NCBI GenBank assembly: GCA_946902875.1
Contig: OX336342.1
Span: 10,905,523-10,969,522 of the forward strand
Direction: 5' to 3'
Length of the DNA stretch: 64,000 nucleotides
Source: Nematopogon swammerdamellus
Taxonomy: Eukaryota > Arthropoda > Insecta > Lepidoptera > Adelidae
Each line of letters opens with the position of its first letter. Positions within the stretch are counted from its first letter, which is position 1. Of this stretch, positions 44,171 through 55,090 are shown one piece after another. The notes under the pieces were generated by a model. It did not search any database, had not been told where the DNA came from, and was given only the letters and a program-made list of their open reading frames with translations. The position numbers were made by a program, and so were the translations under genes.

Positions 44171-45284
44171 AGCTTAAGTCAAGTAAATATTGTTTCTGTC
44201 AACTACTTCTAGAACGTAACTTGTGATTAAATAAAGGTGAAGGGTAAGGTAACTTTGGGAAAATATGATAGGTAATAATTGTAGGAAAATAAAACTGATT
44301 AATTTTTTCAACAGTATTTTATTAATTTCTACAAAGAAAGCTCTCGACGAGCATAATAATATAAATTAATGAAGTATTCTAATTAGAGCCGATATAACTG
44401 TAAAATTGTTTAAGAGTTTTAAAATCTAATTCGCTATTTTGTTTACAAAAGTACCTATATAATTATTTCGTAAGTAATCGTGCGGACTATTCTTTCTGAT
44501 CTACTTAACCGTTCATAGTAACTATTATTATTTTGGAAGTCGTTTTTGGAGCAACATTAGAAATTGGTCTCTTAGATTTAAAATACGTTTGCTCTACATA
44601 AACTTCTTAGAAATCTACATTCTATAGTTTACTATGCGATTTAAACTAGAATAATAAGGCATTCAGAATAACATTTCGATATCACTTTCTATGCGAAAGT
44701 GTTGTGACCTTCGTAATGGCCGAAGTACATGGTACTTGGAAGATAAGCCTTCCATACAAAATGACCCGAAAACACATATATGCATACACATACCGATAGA
44801 TGCCCGAGAGATTATTTCCATAAGTCATTAAAGCAATTACCATGCATACACAATACGTCCTTATTGCACTATACACATTTGGCAATAGGTAATTTACTTT
44901 TAAACATTACTGTTAAGAAATAATAAATTTCGCGTTGCGTATCTATCAGTCGAAAGTATTTATTCATATAAGTCATTTAAGTAACGTGTTTGATGGAAAA
45001 AAATACTAGAAATATCCAATTACAAAATTTATATTTGAAAACTCACTCACTTTCGCAAATAACAAGACACACGAAAATGATTCCATAATGAAACTAATGA
45101 AACAGCAAAATAATGAATATTTAGCCCATATTTAGCGTCCTTCTAATGAGATTAAATGTCAAATTATGAACTCCGAATGCACCAGTAATGTACTTATATT
45201 TTATATATATCACACATAGAAGTTCATATGCAGATGACAGCTTTTCTATAACTGACAATAATTATGTCCTTTTTTATTATGTAA
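44171..45284. other. AT-rich intergenic
   Basis: No gene or repeat recognised. 44990-45180 appears to be unique, balanced sequence. A lone YADD-like codon string at 45230 has no RT context. Confidence 0.35.
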
Positions 45285-45395
45285 ACCAGCATGGGTGGCT
45301 GTGCCGAGAGACCAATGGTGCAGTCGACAGAGCCAAAATCACCTCTCCTCGCGAAACCAAGCTCAGTTAGGTGCCATGCCAGCAGATTTGCGGAC
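45285..45395 (-). mobile_element. Variant SINE-related fragment, inverted
   Basis: Reverse complement of 36690-36820: catgggtggctgtgccgaga, gaccaatggtgca, gccaaaatcacctctcctcg, and gccatgccagcagatttgcg. It abuts the LINE remnant that follows. Confidence 0.6.
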
Positions 45396-45870
45396 TGTTG
45401 CTAGGCTGTCTAGCCCGTTAATACGACGCTTGAAGAAGGATTCAGGAAATACACTCGCCGGAAGACAGTTCCACACTCTAGCGGTGCGACAAAGAAAAGA
45501 TTTAGAGAACCGATGGGTTCTCAAAAGCCCAATGTAACAACAAAAGGGTGCTGAGTCTCTCTGCGACGAGTCATGCGGAGGTAGGACGGGTGGCAGGGAA
45601 TAAGGGATGCTAGTTCCACAGAGCAGCGTCCGTGATAGTATCTGTAAAACAGACTAAGCGAACCCACAAATCGTCTGTGACTCAGAGACTCCAGACCATC
45701 TGTAAGTTTCGGGTCACCAACAAGACGGATGGCTCGGCGCTATATCGAGTCCAAGGACGCAAGCAGATAATGCGGACTACCCTCCCAGATATGACTGCAG
45801 TACTCCATCACCGTACCATCCTTGCCAAGTATTGGCCACAGCTTTCTTTGGGTTTTTACGCTTCCATGTT
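45395..45870 (-). pseudogene. Jockey-like LINE ORF2 C-terminal remnant
   Basis: Reading leftwards: VMEYCSHIWEGSPHYLLASL, RRAIRLVGDPKLTDGLESLS, GSLSLFYRYYHGRCSVELA, SFLCRTARVWNCLPASVFPE and FFKRRINGLD. This is the classic end of a Jockey-type ORF2 after the RT domain. There are at least one in-frame stop and frame shifts. Same lineage as 32886-33295. Confidence 0.75.
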
Positions 45871-46361
45871 TTACTTATTCATAGTCGTAGTATCTTCAGT
45901 TACTTCAATGCATGGCATGATCCTCGCCGGACGACCGGAGACAAATTTTCCAGCAGGAAGATAGTCGACCGGGTATATAATGTTCCGTTCGTATTCTAAT
46001 TTAAACCGCATAGAACAATGTTTCGGCCGCTCTCCTACCCATGTGGTCGCCATCTCGGAGCTCCTCTTTCACTATAAGGCCAACGTCGGTGGTCCCTCTA
46101 CGTTATCTCGACAACCATTGTTTTGTTCATTGAACCGCTAAATGAAGCAATAAATTTTCTCTATCTACATACCTAACTATTATTATCAATAATTATTGAT
46201 TATCACCTAAAACACAAAAGAAAAGTCTACCTACAAGGCCTTGCGAATTCCTACTCGCTATTCGATTTAACTTATTTATCGCTCTAGCTATAAGATTTTA
46301 ACATTTTCCGCTTAGAACTTAATAAGAGTAGTTTACTAAGTGAAAACCGTATGGCTTCTTC
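45871..46361. other. Intergenic, one unassigned frame
   Basis: A 60-codon open frame at 45871-46053 (-) lies upstream of the LINE remnant and may be older retroelement sequence. I do not recognise it. The rest is AT-rich. Confidence 0.3.
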
Positions 46362-46425
46362 CGTAAGACCAAAGAGTTTGTATTACGTCGCTGCAGCGAC
46401 GTAATACAAACTCTTTGCGTAAGAC
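46362..46425. mobile_element. 48-bp perfect palindrome with 8-bp target duplication
   Basis: 46370-46417 is an exact palindrome with 24-base arms and no loop, starting CAAAGAGTTTG and ending CAAACTCTTTG. It is bounded on both sides by the direct repeat CGTAAGAC (46362-46369 and 46418-46425). An 8-bp duplication and CA...TG ends suit a hAT-superfamily insertion consisting only of two abutting terminal repeats. Confidence 0.75.
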
Positions 46426-47752
46426 TTAGTATTATGCGTAATTAACTTCTAATTACGCGGTTAGTAGAACCTAACATTTTGTAAGTACTACTGCGAAGGT
46501 TTTTGACTAATTGCACAGCGGCAAAGTAATGTCTCGTAATTGCACATAATATGTATATAGCAATATTCCATTATTATTTGCATAGATTGCAATTTTTGTT
46601 TAAACGGACGTGAATAGGTTTCTTGCACTAATATCGATAAGCCAAAAACACTGGAGCCGCTTGATTCTAACATAATATTGTAGGCCGAATTATGCACGAA
46701 TAGCATATTTTGTAATTTTTTTAACAATACACTATGAAATTTTTTTCAACAATAGTTCTTCTGACTACATTCTTAAAGTAAAGAAAAGTGCCTAGTAGAG
46801 TCGTGTACGTACATCCGTAAAATTGGGCCTGTTTGCCCGGATCCTATTTGAATTTGCACTTCTAAAATTGGCTGTAACTATTACCTTTTATAAGAGGGAA
46901 CTCGAAGAAATTGGTTTGATTAAATTTATTGAAGTGTTCTTCCACAGCCCGCACATCGGTCACTCGGGACGATGTGGGACTCGCACAGTATCAACTGGTG
47001 GAGTGATAGGTTTGTACGCAATTTTCTTAATACGAAAAGTAGGCCACATAATACTTTATGACCGTTCCTTTTTGGATTGGACGAAAATAAGATAATTCGT
47101 AAATAATGCTGTAAGAAACTTAAAACTTAAGATTTCGCTTTATAATTATGAATAAATAAATGCGTATACATCATGCTTACCTATTCACTAAAACTATGTA
47201 CCAGTAAATTTAAATACACCGATAATTTTTTTAATTCTCAGTATCTATCATTCCTTATTGTTGGGATAAGAGTACTACTGTCTACAAAATACATTCGATA
47301 CCACTGCACTGGTTATTGGGCCAGTACGGTGAGCTAAGGACGTCTCTCAGTAGACGGTAATATGAGCTGGTTTGATTGGTGTACTCACATCGACGACGCG
47401 CCTCGGCGTACCAATTACAGCATGTCTTGCGTACCTATTTGATATCACCAATTAAGTCAAGAGGGTTGAGGACCTCCACTCTGGACACCTACTCCGGCCT
47501 GTCCTGTCCTCTCCCCGTATCTCCCTCTCTTTCCCTCCAAGTGTTTGTTCTGTGGAGGACCCTTAATCCTACAGGGAAGCACCTTGTTGTGTTTCAATTA
47601 GCTTGAAATAAATTTAGCCTCATTCTCGCGTCAGACTTGAAAAAATATTAAATTGCGGTTTTGGTCGAAATGAGAAACTTGAATTTTAATTTAATAAATT
47701 AAATTAATTCCATTGTCTTTAAGTATAATTCTTTTTCCTTATATAAATGCCG
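46426..47752. other. 3' flank of the LRR gene, intergenic
   Basis: AT-rich. 47270-47630 has a separate character, with a 76-codon open frame (47376-47606, +) followed by an AATAAA; it could be a retroelement 3' end but was not matched. Variant poly(A) signals ATTAAA for the minus-strand gene lie at about 47686-47696, 57-67 bases past its stop. Confidence 0.4.
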
Positions 47753-48310
47753 TTATTTCGATGTGGAAGTCCGTTTCTTTGTAATCCCTAGCAAAATATT
47801 TTCTGATGAAAAATTAGTTGATAGAGCAGAGCGTAGAAGAATATCGTCGCTGCTTTGGAGTGAATTTCTGTAATTTAACTCGGAGCCTATCTGGTCCGGA
47901 TCTGGGATCATTCTCCTCTTCTTACTCTTCATGAACCCGAGAACGGACACCAGGAGGATAAACGTCACAACTCCCATCGAGCAACCTACAATCAAACCTA
48001 ACCTTCTCGTAAGTATTTTCGATAAGGAGTAGGCTTTTGAAAGTGATTTGACTACGCGTGCCCTTTGTGTTGTGGAAAAGGTGATGCATTCACTCGAAGG
48101 GGATTCTACAAGTAATGATAATGGAGTGTCGTCGCTCGAGTTGGAATTAGAAGACTCGTTGTTAAGAAGAATGGGGATCGTTATGCTGGAATTCCAGGCC
48201 GACGAACCATCCTGATGTATGGCGAGGACGCAAACGACGTACTCTGTTGATGCGTGCAAGCCGGCTATATCGACCGAATGAGTTTTTTCGTCTACAATCT
48301 GGCTCTTTAT
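47753..48310 (-). CDS. Coding exon 4: end of FN3, membrane helix, cytoplasmic tail
   Basis: Acceptor TTTGTTGCAG|ATAAAG joins in phase 0. It continues the FN3 pattern (IAGLHASTEYVVCVLAIH), then an Asn/Ser-rich stalk with several N-glycosylation sequons, the helix LGLIVGCSMGVVTFILLVSV and a tail ending TSTSK. TAA at 47755-47753. Confidence 0.88.
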   Translation of the reverse strand: MKSQIVDEKTHSVDIAGLHASTEYVVCVLAIHQDGSSAWNSSITIPILLNNESSNSNSSDDTPLSLLVESPSSECITFSTTQRARVVKSLSKAYSLSKILTRRLGLIVGCSMGVVTFILLVSVLGFMKSKKRRMIPDPDQIGSELNYRNSLQSSDDILLRSALSTNFSSENILLGITKKRTSTSK

Positions 48311-51300
48311 CTGCAACAAACAAATCGACTTTGAACAAGGGTGGATTTTAAGGATGTTTAATGCCAAACTTTATCTCATCACCTTGAACATTTGTGATCT
48401 GGATTATATTTATGGAAATTTGCCTTGGCTAACGAATCTGACCAACCGAATGGTAAAAACTAAAATCTCTTAATTTATTACCAACCGACCATTACAATAT
48501 GACAGGGCAATAATAATTGTAACATAAAATTTTATAAATATGTATATAATAATAATTGTAACATTAAAACATAACTCACATCTAGCGCGTTCTCATCGGA
48601 ATAGTAGATAATCTGGAAGGCCCGAATCGCAGTTTCATTCCGCACCTGCCACGACAACGACATGGAGTGGCGGCTGCGCTTGTAGATCTCCATCTCCGAG
48701 ATGACTGGCAGCTCACATAGCTCGGACATGGCCACGTCGTGTAGCAGCTCGCCGTAGATCCAGTAGGGCTTGCTGCACCTAGCGCTCGTGCTGGTGGAGA
48801 GGCGAGGGTGGTCCTGCATCCACATCCACAGTGCTCGGGACTCGCATCCGCATGTTATTGCATTACCTGAAACGACGACAGTTTTACTCTCGCTTTTTCC
48901 CATCAAACCTTGGTGAATTGAGTGCCTCGTTAGTGCATCTGTTTCGTCGTGCTGACTACACTGAACTGAATGGAAATCTCGAACTATTTCCATAGTGGTT
49001 TCCGACGACTTTCATTCAGTGCGGTAGTAGCAATCCGGGAAGGTGAAACCTACCACATAGTGAGGTAAAGAAATGGACCCAATTTCAATTTTATGTGGAT
49101 TCCGAACCACAGCCAGCCCCAACAGTCGGATAGTCACACACATATCCAAAGTCCGACATTGGCCAACCTTGCTTAACCCTAGATCACTAAACATTAGTCT
49201 CACAGACTACATGCTCCCGACGCATTCGCTGTCTAAGTATGTTCCCCGTCCTTCCCCGCCCCGCCCCGCACAGTACCTTCCTAATTGAGCTAGCCAGTGG
49301 TCTGTGCGTATGCATTGCGGCTGCACGCTTTTTACTTCCGGAGATTTCGCGAAATATTGGCCTCTCAGACTAATGTTTGGTGTGAAAATTTACTTAAGAA
49401 TAATAAATTATTCTTAAAACTTAAAACATTTCTCTATTTACATAATTATGTGGAACATTATTGATTTTCCAATACACAATAAAACCTAGTAATACTAATT
49501 AAATAAAATTTACCTAATAAATAAATAAAAACTAAATACTAACATGTACATAAGACTTACTGTAAGTAAAAAATAATTTAAATTATTTATTTACTTTTTT
49601 GCGTAAATAGAGTAATACTAAGTAGTACTTCTCAGGCACAGCCAAACAAACCTAAAATTTGTGCATTTTTCCCGTACCAGAAGCACAGGATGACTAAGTC
49701 GTCATGCCACTCATGCTGAAAGACCATTTGTGGCGAACACACTGTTCCAGTTTGCAATGAGTGCAAGGATTAATTTAAGTTGGGTTTATGATAGTTATTA
49801 GGTAACTGTAATAAATTTCCTTTCATATAAACTACTTTTTTACTAATAAATTAGACATTTAAGAAAAATATTGAAGTTTCAATTTGTTAGTCTCTGAGAC
49901 CAATATTTGGTGATAGTGTAACTCGAAAACGTGTTTAGTGATCTAGGGTTAACATCGGCGATCTTTCGCCGATATCTGCGCCGTCGAGGCTGACACGTAT
50001 TTCTTTACTTTGTAGACATGTTTTTCTGAAGGCTGCTTACGATTATGTTGTTGACAGATTTGTTGTTAACTTATACAACAATGTATCACATTATTAGAAA
50101 CATTATGAAATTATGAATGGTAATAAACGTAAACAACAATAATGAGAAAATGTATAGGTACAACCAGTAAAAAGAATAATACAAACCTTCCAATAATAGC
50201 ACCTGAATTTTCCTTTCAATCTCTGACAATGTATTCGACGTTAAAGTCTCCAAAAGATTGTTCTTCAAACTAAGCACTTGTATTTTCTTTTGCATCTCAA
50301 AAGACTGTTCTGATATGAATTGTATGTGATTATTGCTCAAATTCAGTACGACGAGCCCGATCAGATTGTTGAAGTCTTCAGCGTTGATGTTTTCGATTTC
50401 ATTAAAAGACAGGTCCAATACTTTCAAGTTTTGTAAATCGCTTGTAAAGGACTCCATTTTTAATATGGAGTTGCAAGATAAGTTCAGAAACTTAAGGTTT
50501 TGTAATCCAATGAAGTTTGAAGTTTGAAGATAAAACATTCTGTTATTGCTGATATCGAGTTTTTCAAGCATTGTTAAACTTAGGAATGGCCTTTTTGATA
50601 GTTTCTCTATTTTATTCAATTTTATATTCAAATATTGCAACTCAGGGAAACATTTAAACAATTCGTCTGTCACTATCGACAACTCAGTTTCACTCATGTG
50701 GAGTTCCACAATATTGGCATTTATTGATTCTTTCATGTATGAAGCCATCCAGGATCCTAATGGATTGTTGCTGACGTCTAGTGATACCAGTTCTTTGCTT
50801 TCTCCTTTTGGATGAAACATATTCTGGAACTGTTCCAAGTTGTTATTAGATATATTAAATTTTTGTATATTAGGAAATATTTTTCGCATATTGTCGGGCA
50901 AAATGGTCAAACGGTTATTACTAAAGTCTATGAATGTTACGTCCTCTAAAATTAACCCTGTATAATTAAAAATGTGCGTAAGCTCGTTATTGCCTAAATG
51001 TAATTGTTTAAGCTTACTCAACTGGGAAAGTTTTTCAAAATTAATTGTCGAGATACCATTTTCTGAAAGATGTAGAATTTCTAGTAGCGATAAATTGCCC
51101 ACTAAACCATAGGGTACATCATGTAACATATTCTTGCTTAAATTTATATCGCAAATTAATCTATTTTCAGAAAATAATTGGCTGTCTATATCCTGTATGA
51201 AATTATTGCTAAGACTTAATTTGATCATTTGCTTATTATTGGTGAAAATGTCAGGCGGAATATAATTAATTCGACAGCTATCCAAATACAATGATTGTAT

Positions 51301-53752
51301 CAGCGGAAGCTGGTGAAAGGCGTTTGACTGTAATTGACTTAAGTTATTGAATGACAGTTTCAAAGTTTTCAGACCCGGCACACTTATCCGCATGATATCC
51401 TCGGATCGTAACAAATTGTGTTTTAGCGAAAGCGAGTTTAAATTGTTTAGCCCTTTGAAAGCTTCGTCTTCAATAATCTTAATAGAGCAATTCTGTAGAC
51501 TCAGCGTTCGCAGGGGCAGACCTTCCTTAAATAGGTCATTGTGAATAATTTTAAGAAAGTTGTCAGATAAGTCGAGATTGCGTAACTTTTTCAACATATC
51601 AAACGATTTTGGCATTATGTTAGAAATATTATTTCCTGAAAGGTATAAATCCTCGAGCTCCGTCAAACCGATGAGTGTTTGATTTGAAATGTTTTGCAGA
51701 TTATTTCTTCTGATGTCGAGATACTTAACTGACTTCATATGTGCAAAAGAGTAATCGTCGATATGGGATATATTGTTATGGTTTAAGTAAAGTTTTTTTA
51801 CGGTCGTCAAGTTTTTTAAGAGATCTATGTAGATGTGATTGAGGGTATTGTGACTGAGCCACAAAAGCTGCACGTGAGTCTGCGCGCGCAGGACGCCCTC
51901 GTCCAAGTGAGAGATGAAGTTGTCGTCGAGATGCAGCGACTCGAGCGCGGAGCTCGGCTGCGGCAGCACCACGCCCACATTTCTTATTAAGTTCTTTTGT
52001 AAATTAATATGTTTTAAATTTGGTAAGCTTTCGAACGCACCTAAGTCGATATTAGTAATGTTATTCTTTTGAAGATGAATTTCTTTAAGAAACTTGGAAT
52101 TGCTGAAAAGGGTCTCAGGAATAAATTTCAATACATTACATTGCAAACGAATATCTTTTAATGCCACTAAGTCCGCGAAAGTATTCGCATCTAGCGTCCC
52201 TATTTTGTTATTGTCTAAACTTAACGATTCTAACTTGTGTTTGCCGCGAAATGTTTGCTGTGGCACTTTTGTTAAAAAATTTAACTCTAAATATAATTGG
52301 GTCAAATTGTCTAAATTCTCTAAACTATCTCTATGCAATGTCTTAATATTATTATCGTCTAGGTACACTATAGCAATAGATGTTGAATTTGTGAACGCGT
52401 CGTTTGGCACTTCCAGAATATTATTATTCGATAAATATACTTCAAGCAGCAGTGGCAAGTCGCAGAATATTCCGCCTATGTGATGAATATGATTATGACT
52501 GAAATCTACGCGTTTCAAATGCTTATTATTAATGAAAATATTTCTATTGACGATCTTTATTCTATTGTTTCCGAAATCTACCGACTCCAAGTTAGTCAGG
52601 GAATGAAATGCCAACTTATGCAAATCCTCAATGGCATTATGAGGAACGGACAAAATTTTAATGGACGGGAACGAGGCGAAACAGTCTTCGGGGATCGTTA
52701 CGAAATTATTGAAGCCTAAATCTAAATACACGAGAGAAATCAAATGGGAAGCGTCGTGAAGAGGAATCGCAGATATTTCGTTGAAGCGAATGCGTAGAGT
52801 ACGCAGCAGGCGAAGCTTGTGTATCGCAGCCATCGGAAAGTCCTTGAGATCGTTTTGACTCAATTCTACTTCGGACAGAGAGTCTTCGAGACTCGAAAAC
52901 GCAAATTCGGAAATTTCCCGAAGCCGATTCCCCTTCACGCTAAGCTTGATTAATGGAAGACCGAAGAAGCTGTAGCCGGGCAGCTCGGAGATGAAATTAT
53001 GCTCGAGATCGAGAGCGATCATCTTGTTGAGTCCGGCGAACGCCTTCTGCGGGATATAGCTCAGGCGGCTCGCCGCGATGCTGAGCGTCTCGAGACAGCG
53101 GCGTAGAGCGGCGAAGGTTTCGTCGTCGAGGTCGCGCACGTTGCTCTGCGAGATGTGGAAGTGGCGCACGCACGCGCCCGGCGGGATGAGCCCCGGCCCG
53201 AGCACCTCGACCTGCTCGTCCAACTCGTACACGGAGAAGGACTGTATGGGGCCGTCGACGCTCTCGAGCGCGCCGCGCAGCACGCTCGCCGACGCGCCCG
53301 GGCATTCGAGGAACAGGCCTGCGAAGCACACCGAACCGTTAGTATCGCGTGACAGATAATGTTAGACTCTTGTCGCCGCTCACTAATTCACGAATTCCGT
53401 TCTCCCGGGAACTGTTGCACGTGCTGTAAAACATCGCGTGTTTATGTAACTGCTAGCGCATTCTATTAGCCTCTAACTTTTATGAAGCTTTTAAATTTAT
53501 TAATATCATGCTGATGATATCAAATATTTCTAAGATTAAAGTAAAACTGTAGTACACTATAATATGAAAAGTATACAGACCGTCTTCAAACTTGTAACAC
53601 GGGCATTTGTGATCGTCCAAGACGCCGGGGCAGCTCGGTGACTCGTCTGCTCGCAGAATGCCGGGTAGAACCAGCAATAACAGGAATGAACTCCACGCAT
53701 TAGATCCATGCTTAGTCAAGGTGCGCCCCGATCGCGGCGGATTCGTATTCAT
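47753..53752 (-). CDS. LRR-LRRCT-FN3 single-pass membrane protein, chaoptin-like (4 coding exons)
   Basis: The joined exons 53752-53581, 53318-50187, 48866-48580 and 48310-47753 give 4149 nt, 1382 residues plus stop. Layout: signal peptide (hydrophobic core about 21-33); Cys-rich N-terminal cap (CPGVLDDHKCPCYKFEDGLF then LEC); roughly 40 leucine-rich repeats of the LxxLxLxxNxI type (about 90-1100); C-terminal cap NAITCGCESRALWMWMQDH with two later Cys (about 1103-1155); one fibronectin-III-like domain (about 1156-1235); Ser/Asn-rich stalk; transmembrane helix (about 1301-1324) followed by KSKKRR; 58-residue cytoplasmic tail. Such proteins act in cell adhesion or recognition, often in neurons. 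Automated pipelines would probably call it chaoptin, but chaoptin is GPI-anchored and this one has a helix and tail, so I give no symbol. All junctions have GT/AG and keep frame. Confidence 0.9.
48580..48866 (-). CDS. Coding exon 3: LRR C-terminal cap and start of FN3
   Basis: Acceptor CGTTTCAG|GTAATG and donor GAT|GTGAGT (consensus). 95 whole codons after a split Gly. Holds the CGC...C...C cap cysteines and the first strands of the FN3-like domain (MSLSWQV, FQIIYYS). Confidence 0.88.
49177..49948 (+). mobile_element. piggyBac-like non-autonomous element (772 bp)
   Basis: Starts CCCTAGATCACTAAAC and ends with the exact reverse complement GTTTAGTGATCTAGGG. It is flanked by TTAA on both sides (49173-49176, 49949-49952). 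CCCTAGA ends and TTAA targets define the piggyBac superfamily. Most of the transposase is gone; the last part survives at 49660-49773. Confidence 0.88.
49660..49773 (+). pseudogene. piggyBac transposase C-terminal Cys-rich domain remnant
   Basis: 38 codons with a CHSC pair, an in-frame TGA, then KTICGEHTVPVCNECKD and a stop. This is the C..C...C..C-H...C..C zinc-binding tail found at the end of piggyBac transposases, which binds the element ends. The internal stop and absence of the catalytic core make it inactive. Confidence 0.75.
50187..53318 (-). CDS. Coding exon 2: the leucine-rich-repeat array
   Basis: Acceptor TTCGCAG|GCCTG at 53319-53320; donor GGAAG|GTTTGT at 50186-50185. This single 3132-nt exon carries essentially all LRRs without an intron. 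The 5' third (above about 53000) is GC-rich, unlike the AT-rich remainder, and opens long antisense frames that are shadows. Joins exon 1 in phase 1. Confidence 0.88.
53581..53752 (-). CDS. Coding exon 1: signal peptide and N-cap
   Basis: ATG at 53752; 57 codons plus one base. The only Met before the hydrophobic core (SSFLLLLVLPGIL) is residue 1, which supports this start. The donor is G|GTCTGTATAC at 53580-53579. The leader has about 20 residues before the core, longer than usual but basic and compatible with secretion. Confidence 0.85.
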
Positions 53753-53784
53753 GCTTTCATGCTTGGCAAAGCTTGCGTTTGCAT
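53749..53784 (-). CDS. 11-codon upstream ORF overlapping the LRR start
   Basis: ATG at 53784 encodes MQTQALPSMKA and ends in a TGA that overlaps the main ATG as ATGA (53752-53749). It lies in the same exon as the start codon, so it would be on the mRNA. Such an overlap can couple termination to re-initiation; here it is inference from sequence only. Confidence 0.5.
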   Translation of the reverse strand: MQTQALPSMKA

Positions 53785-53820
53785 TATTTCAGCTCCGAAC
53801 GTCTTTCATATAGCACTTAT
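53753..53820 (-). other. 5' UTR part of exon 1, with upstream splice acceptor
   Basis: A pyrimidine tract followed by TTTGTTTCAG|ATAAG places an acceptor AG at 53822-53821. The first coding exon probably has a 68-base leader joined to a non-coding exon further right. The donor of that exon was not identified. Confidence 0.45.
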
Positions 53821-54204
53821 CTGAAACAAATAGAAACGAATTGTTTACGAATTTAACAATACTCCTGAAAAAGTTTTAATTCTTCGGTACCAAAAGCGAC
53901 GCGGAATTTATAAAAATACACTTTAAAAATGTTTGACAGCTGAAAATATCTAAGTAAACAACAAATCATCCATCGTCTTTATGACATCACATATCATCGT
54001 AGGTAGCCAAGGGCAAACACGGCCTTCACATCACCGGCGACTGCCGAGTATCAACACACAGAACAAACAAACAAGTGGACACGGGGCGACACACCAGCAC
54101 GCAATAATAAATAACAAAACGCTGTAATAAAACAAACAAAAACGCTCCTGTGGAAACGCGGCATAATTCGTGACTCGGGCAAGGGCTGGGTTCACATTAG
54201 GCCC

Positions 54205-54212
54205 TATTTATA
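54205..54212 (-). promoter_or_regulatory. Candidate TATA box of the LRR gene
   Basis: TATAAATA on the minus strand within GGATTATAAATAGGGCC, about 460 bp upstream of the coding start. Transcription would start near 54180 and give a leader exon spliced to 53820. There is no independent support for a start site. Confidence 0.35.
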
Positions 54213-55090
54213 ATCCGACAACATTAGGACGGATGGAGGATAGACTGCCCCTACACCGAGGATGGATAGCCAGAAGGCGCGCGGCGACAATTTGCATATT
54301 CTACTTTCCTCAAGTGACATTATAAAACGTACCTTTATACCTTAATCAAGCAGATTACATTATTTGTTTCAATAAAATGAACAAAAGCACTCTCCTAAAA
54401 GGCAACAGTGTGAAGCTCAATTTTACCCCAAGCTCGACAAACCACGAAATCACCTCAAGCCTCCTCAAAACCTCAATAGTAGACAAGAACAAAGTACAAT
54501 TACCCGCCAATAATAATAAATACATTGAAATCAAAAGCACTGACTGAATATTTAAAAATGCTCTTCTTTCTGTTCTACTGAATGCACTTTTAGAAGCAAT
54601 ACTAGATATTTATTGAATGCCAGATAACGGCCTTAATTTAATAACTTCATAATTTCGATAATGTTTCTTCAATAATCTCGAAATATATTTTATGTCAATT
54701 ATTTTAATTTTCTCGTAGTAGGTATAAAACGATCTCCTTGAAAATATGTGTACCTATAAAATATAATACGGCAATGCCTTTGATTTATTCCCAAAACTAT
54801 TTTGTGTTAGTCTTGACATTTCAGTTTAAGACTTCTGTAGATTCGTTTAAAATGTACTGCCACTAAATCACTTCTTCGTAAATTGTCATTCGATTCGAAA
54901 TAATCTTTCAGAGTTCTTCTAATTACATACCATTACCGTCGTGGGACGACGACATCAAGTACGTCAGCAGATAGAAGTGGTTCCGTGCCGCTGAAGGACT
55001 GGAGGAAAATTGTAGAGGTGTATTCCAGAAGTGGAAGCATACACGCTGACTGACTGACTGACCTATCGACAAGTGTCGTGTATGTGTGTG
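54213..55090. other. Upstream of the LRR gene, unassigned
   Basis: AT-rich from 54340 on. 54213-54300 is mixed and could be promoter-proximal. No gene or repeat recognised. Confidence 0.35.

Larger units (their letters stand above)
48948..49997 (-). mobile_element. SINE in intron 2, split at its TTAA
   Basis: 48948-49172 is an inverted, decayed 5S-headed SINE (acactgaactgaatggaaat, the tcattcagtgcggtagtagc body). It reaches the 5S-like segment and stops at ttgcTTAA. After the inserted element the head seems to resume at 49953, with a gccgtcgaggctgaca phrase matching the accgaggttgac head end of the 36203 copy. It lies in the sense orientation of the gene. Confidence 0.65.
48867..50186 (-). 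other. Intron 2 of the LRR gene, with nested elements
   Basis: 1320 bp, against 262 bp (53319-53580) and 269 bp (48311-48579) for the other two coding introns. The excess is made of a SINE interrupted by a piggyBac-like relic. Confidence 0.85.

Noticed and set aside
45188..45370. SSYADDSFSI string resembling RT motif C
   Set aside because: No other RT motif in the same frame on either side and the frame runs into a SINE fragment; most likely chance.
52997..53359. Open frames overlapping the 5' end of LRR exon 2
   Set aside because: Shadows of the GC-rich start of a clearly coding exon, in other frames and on the other strand.
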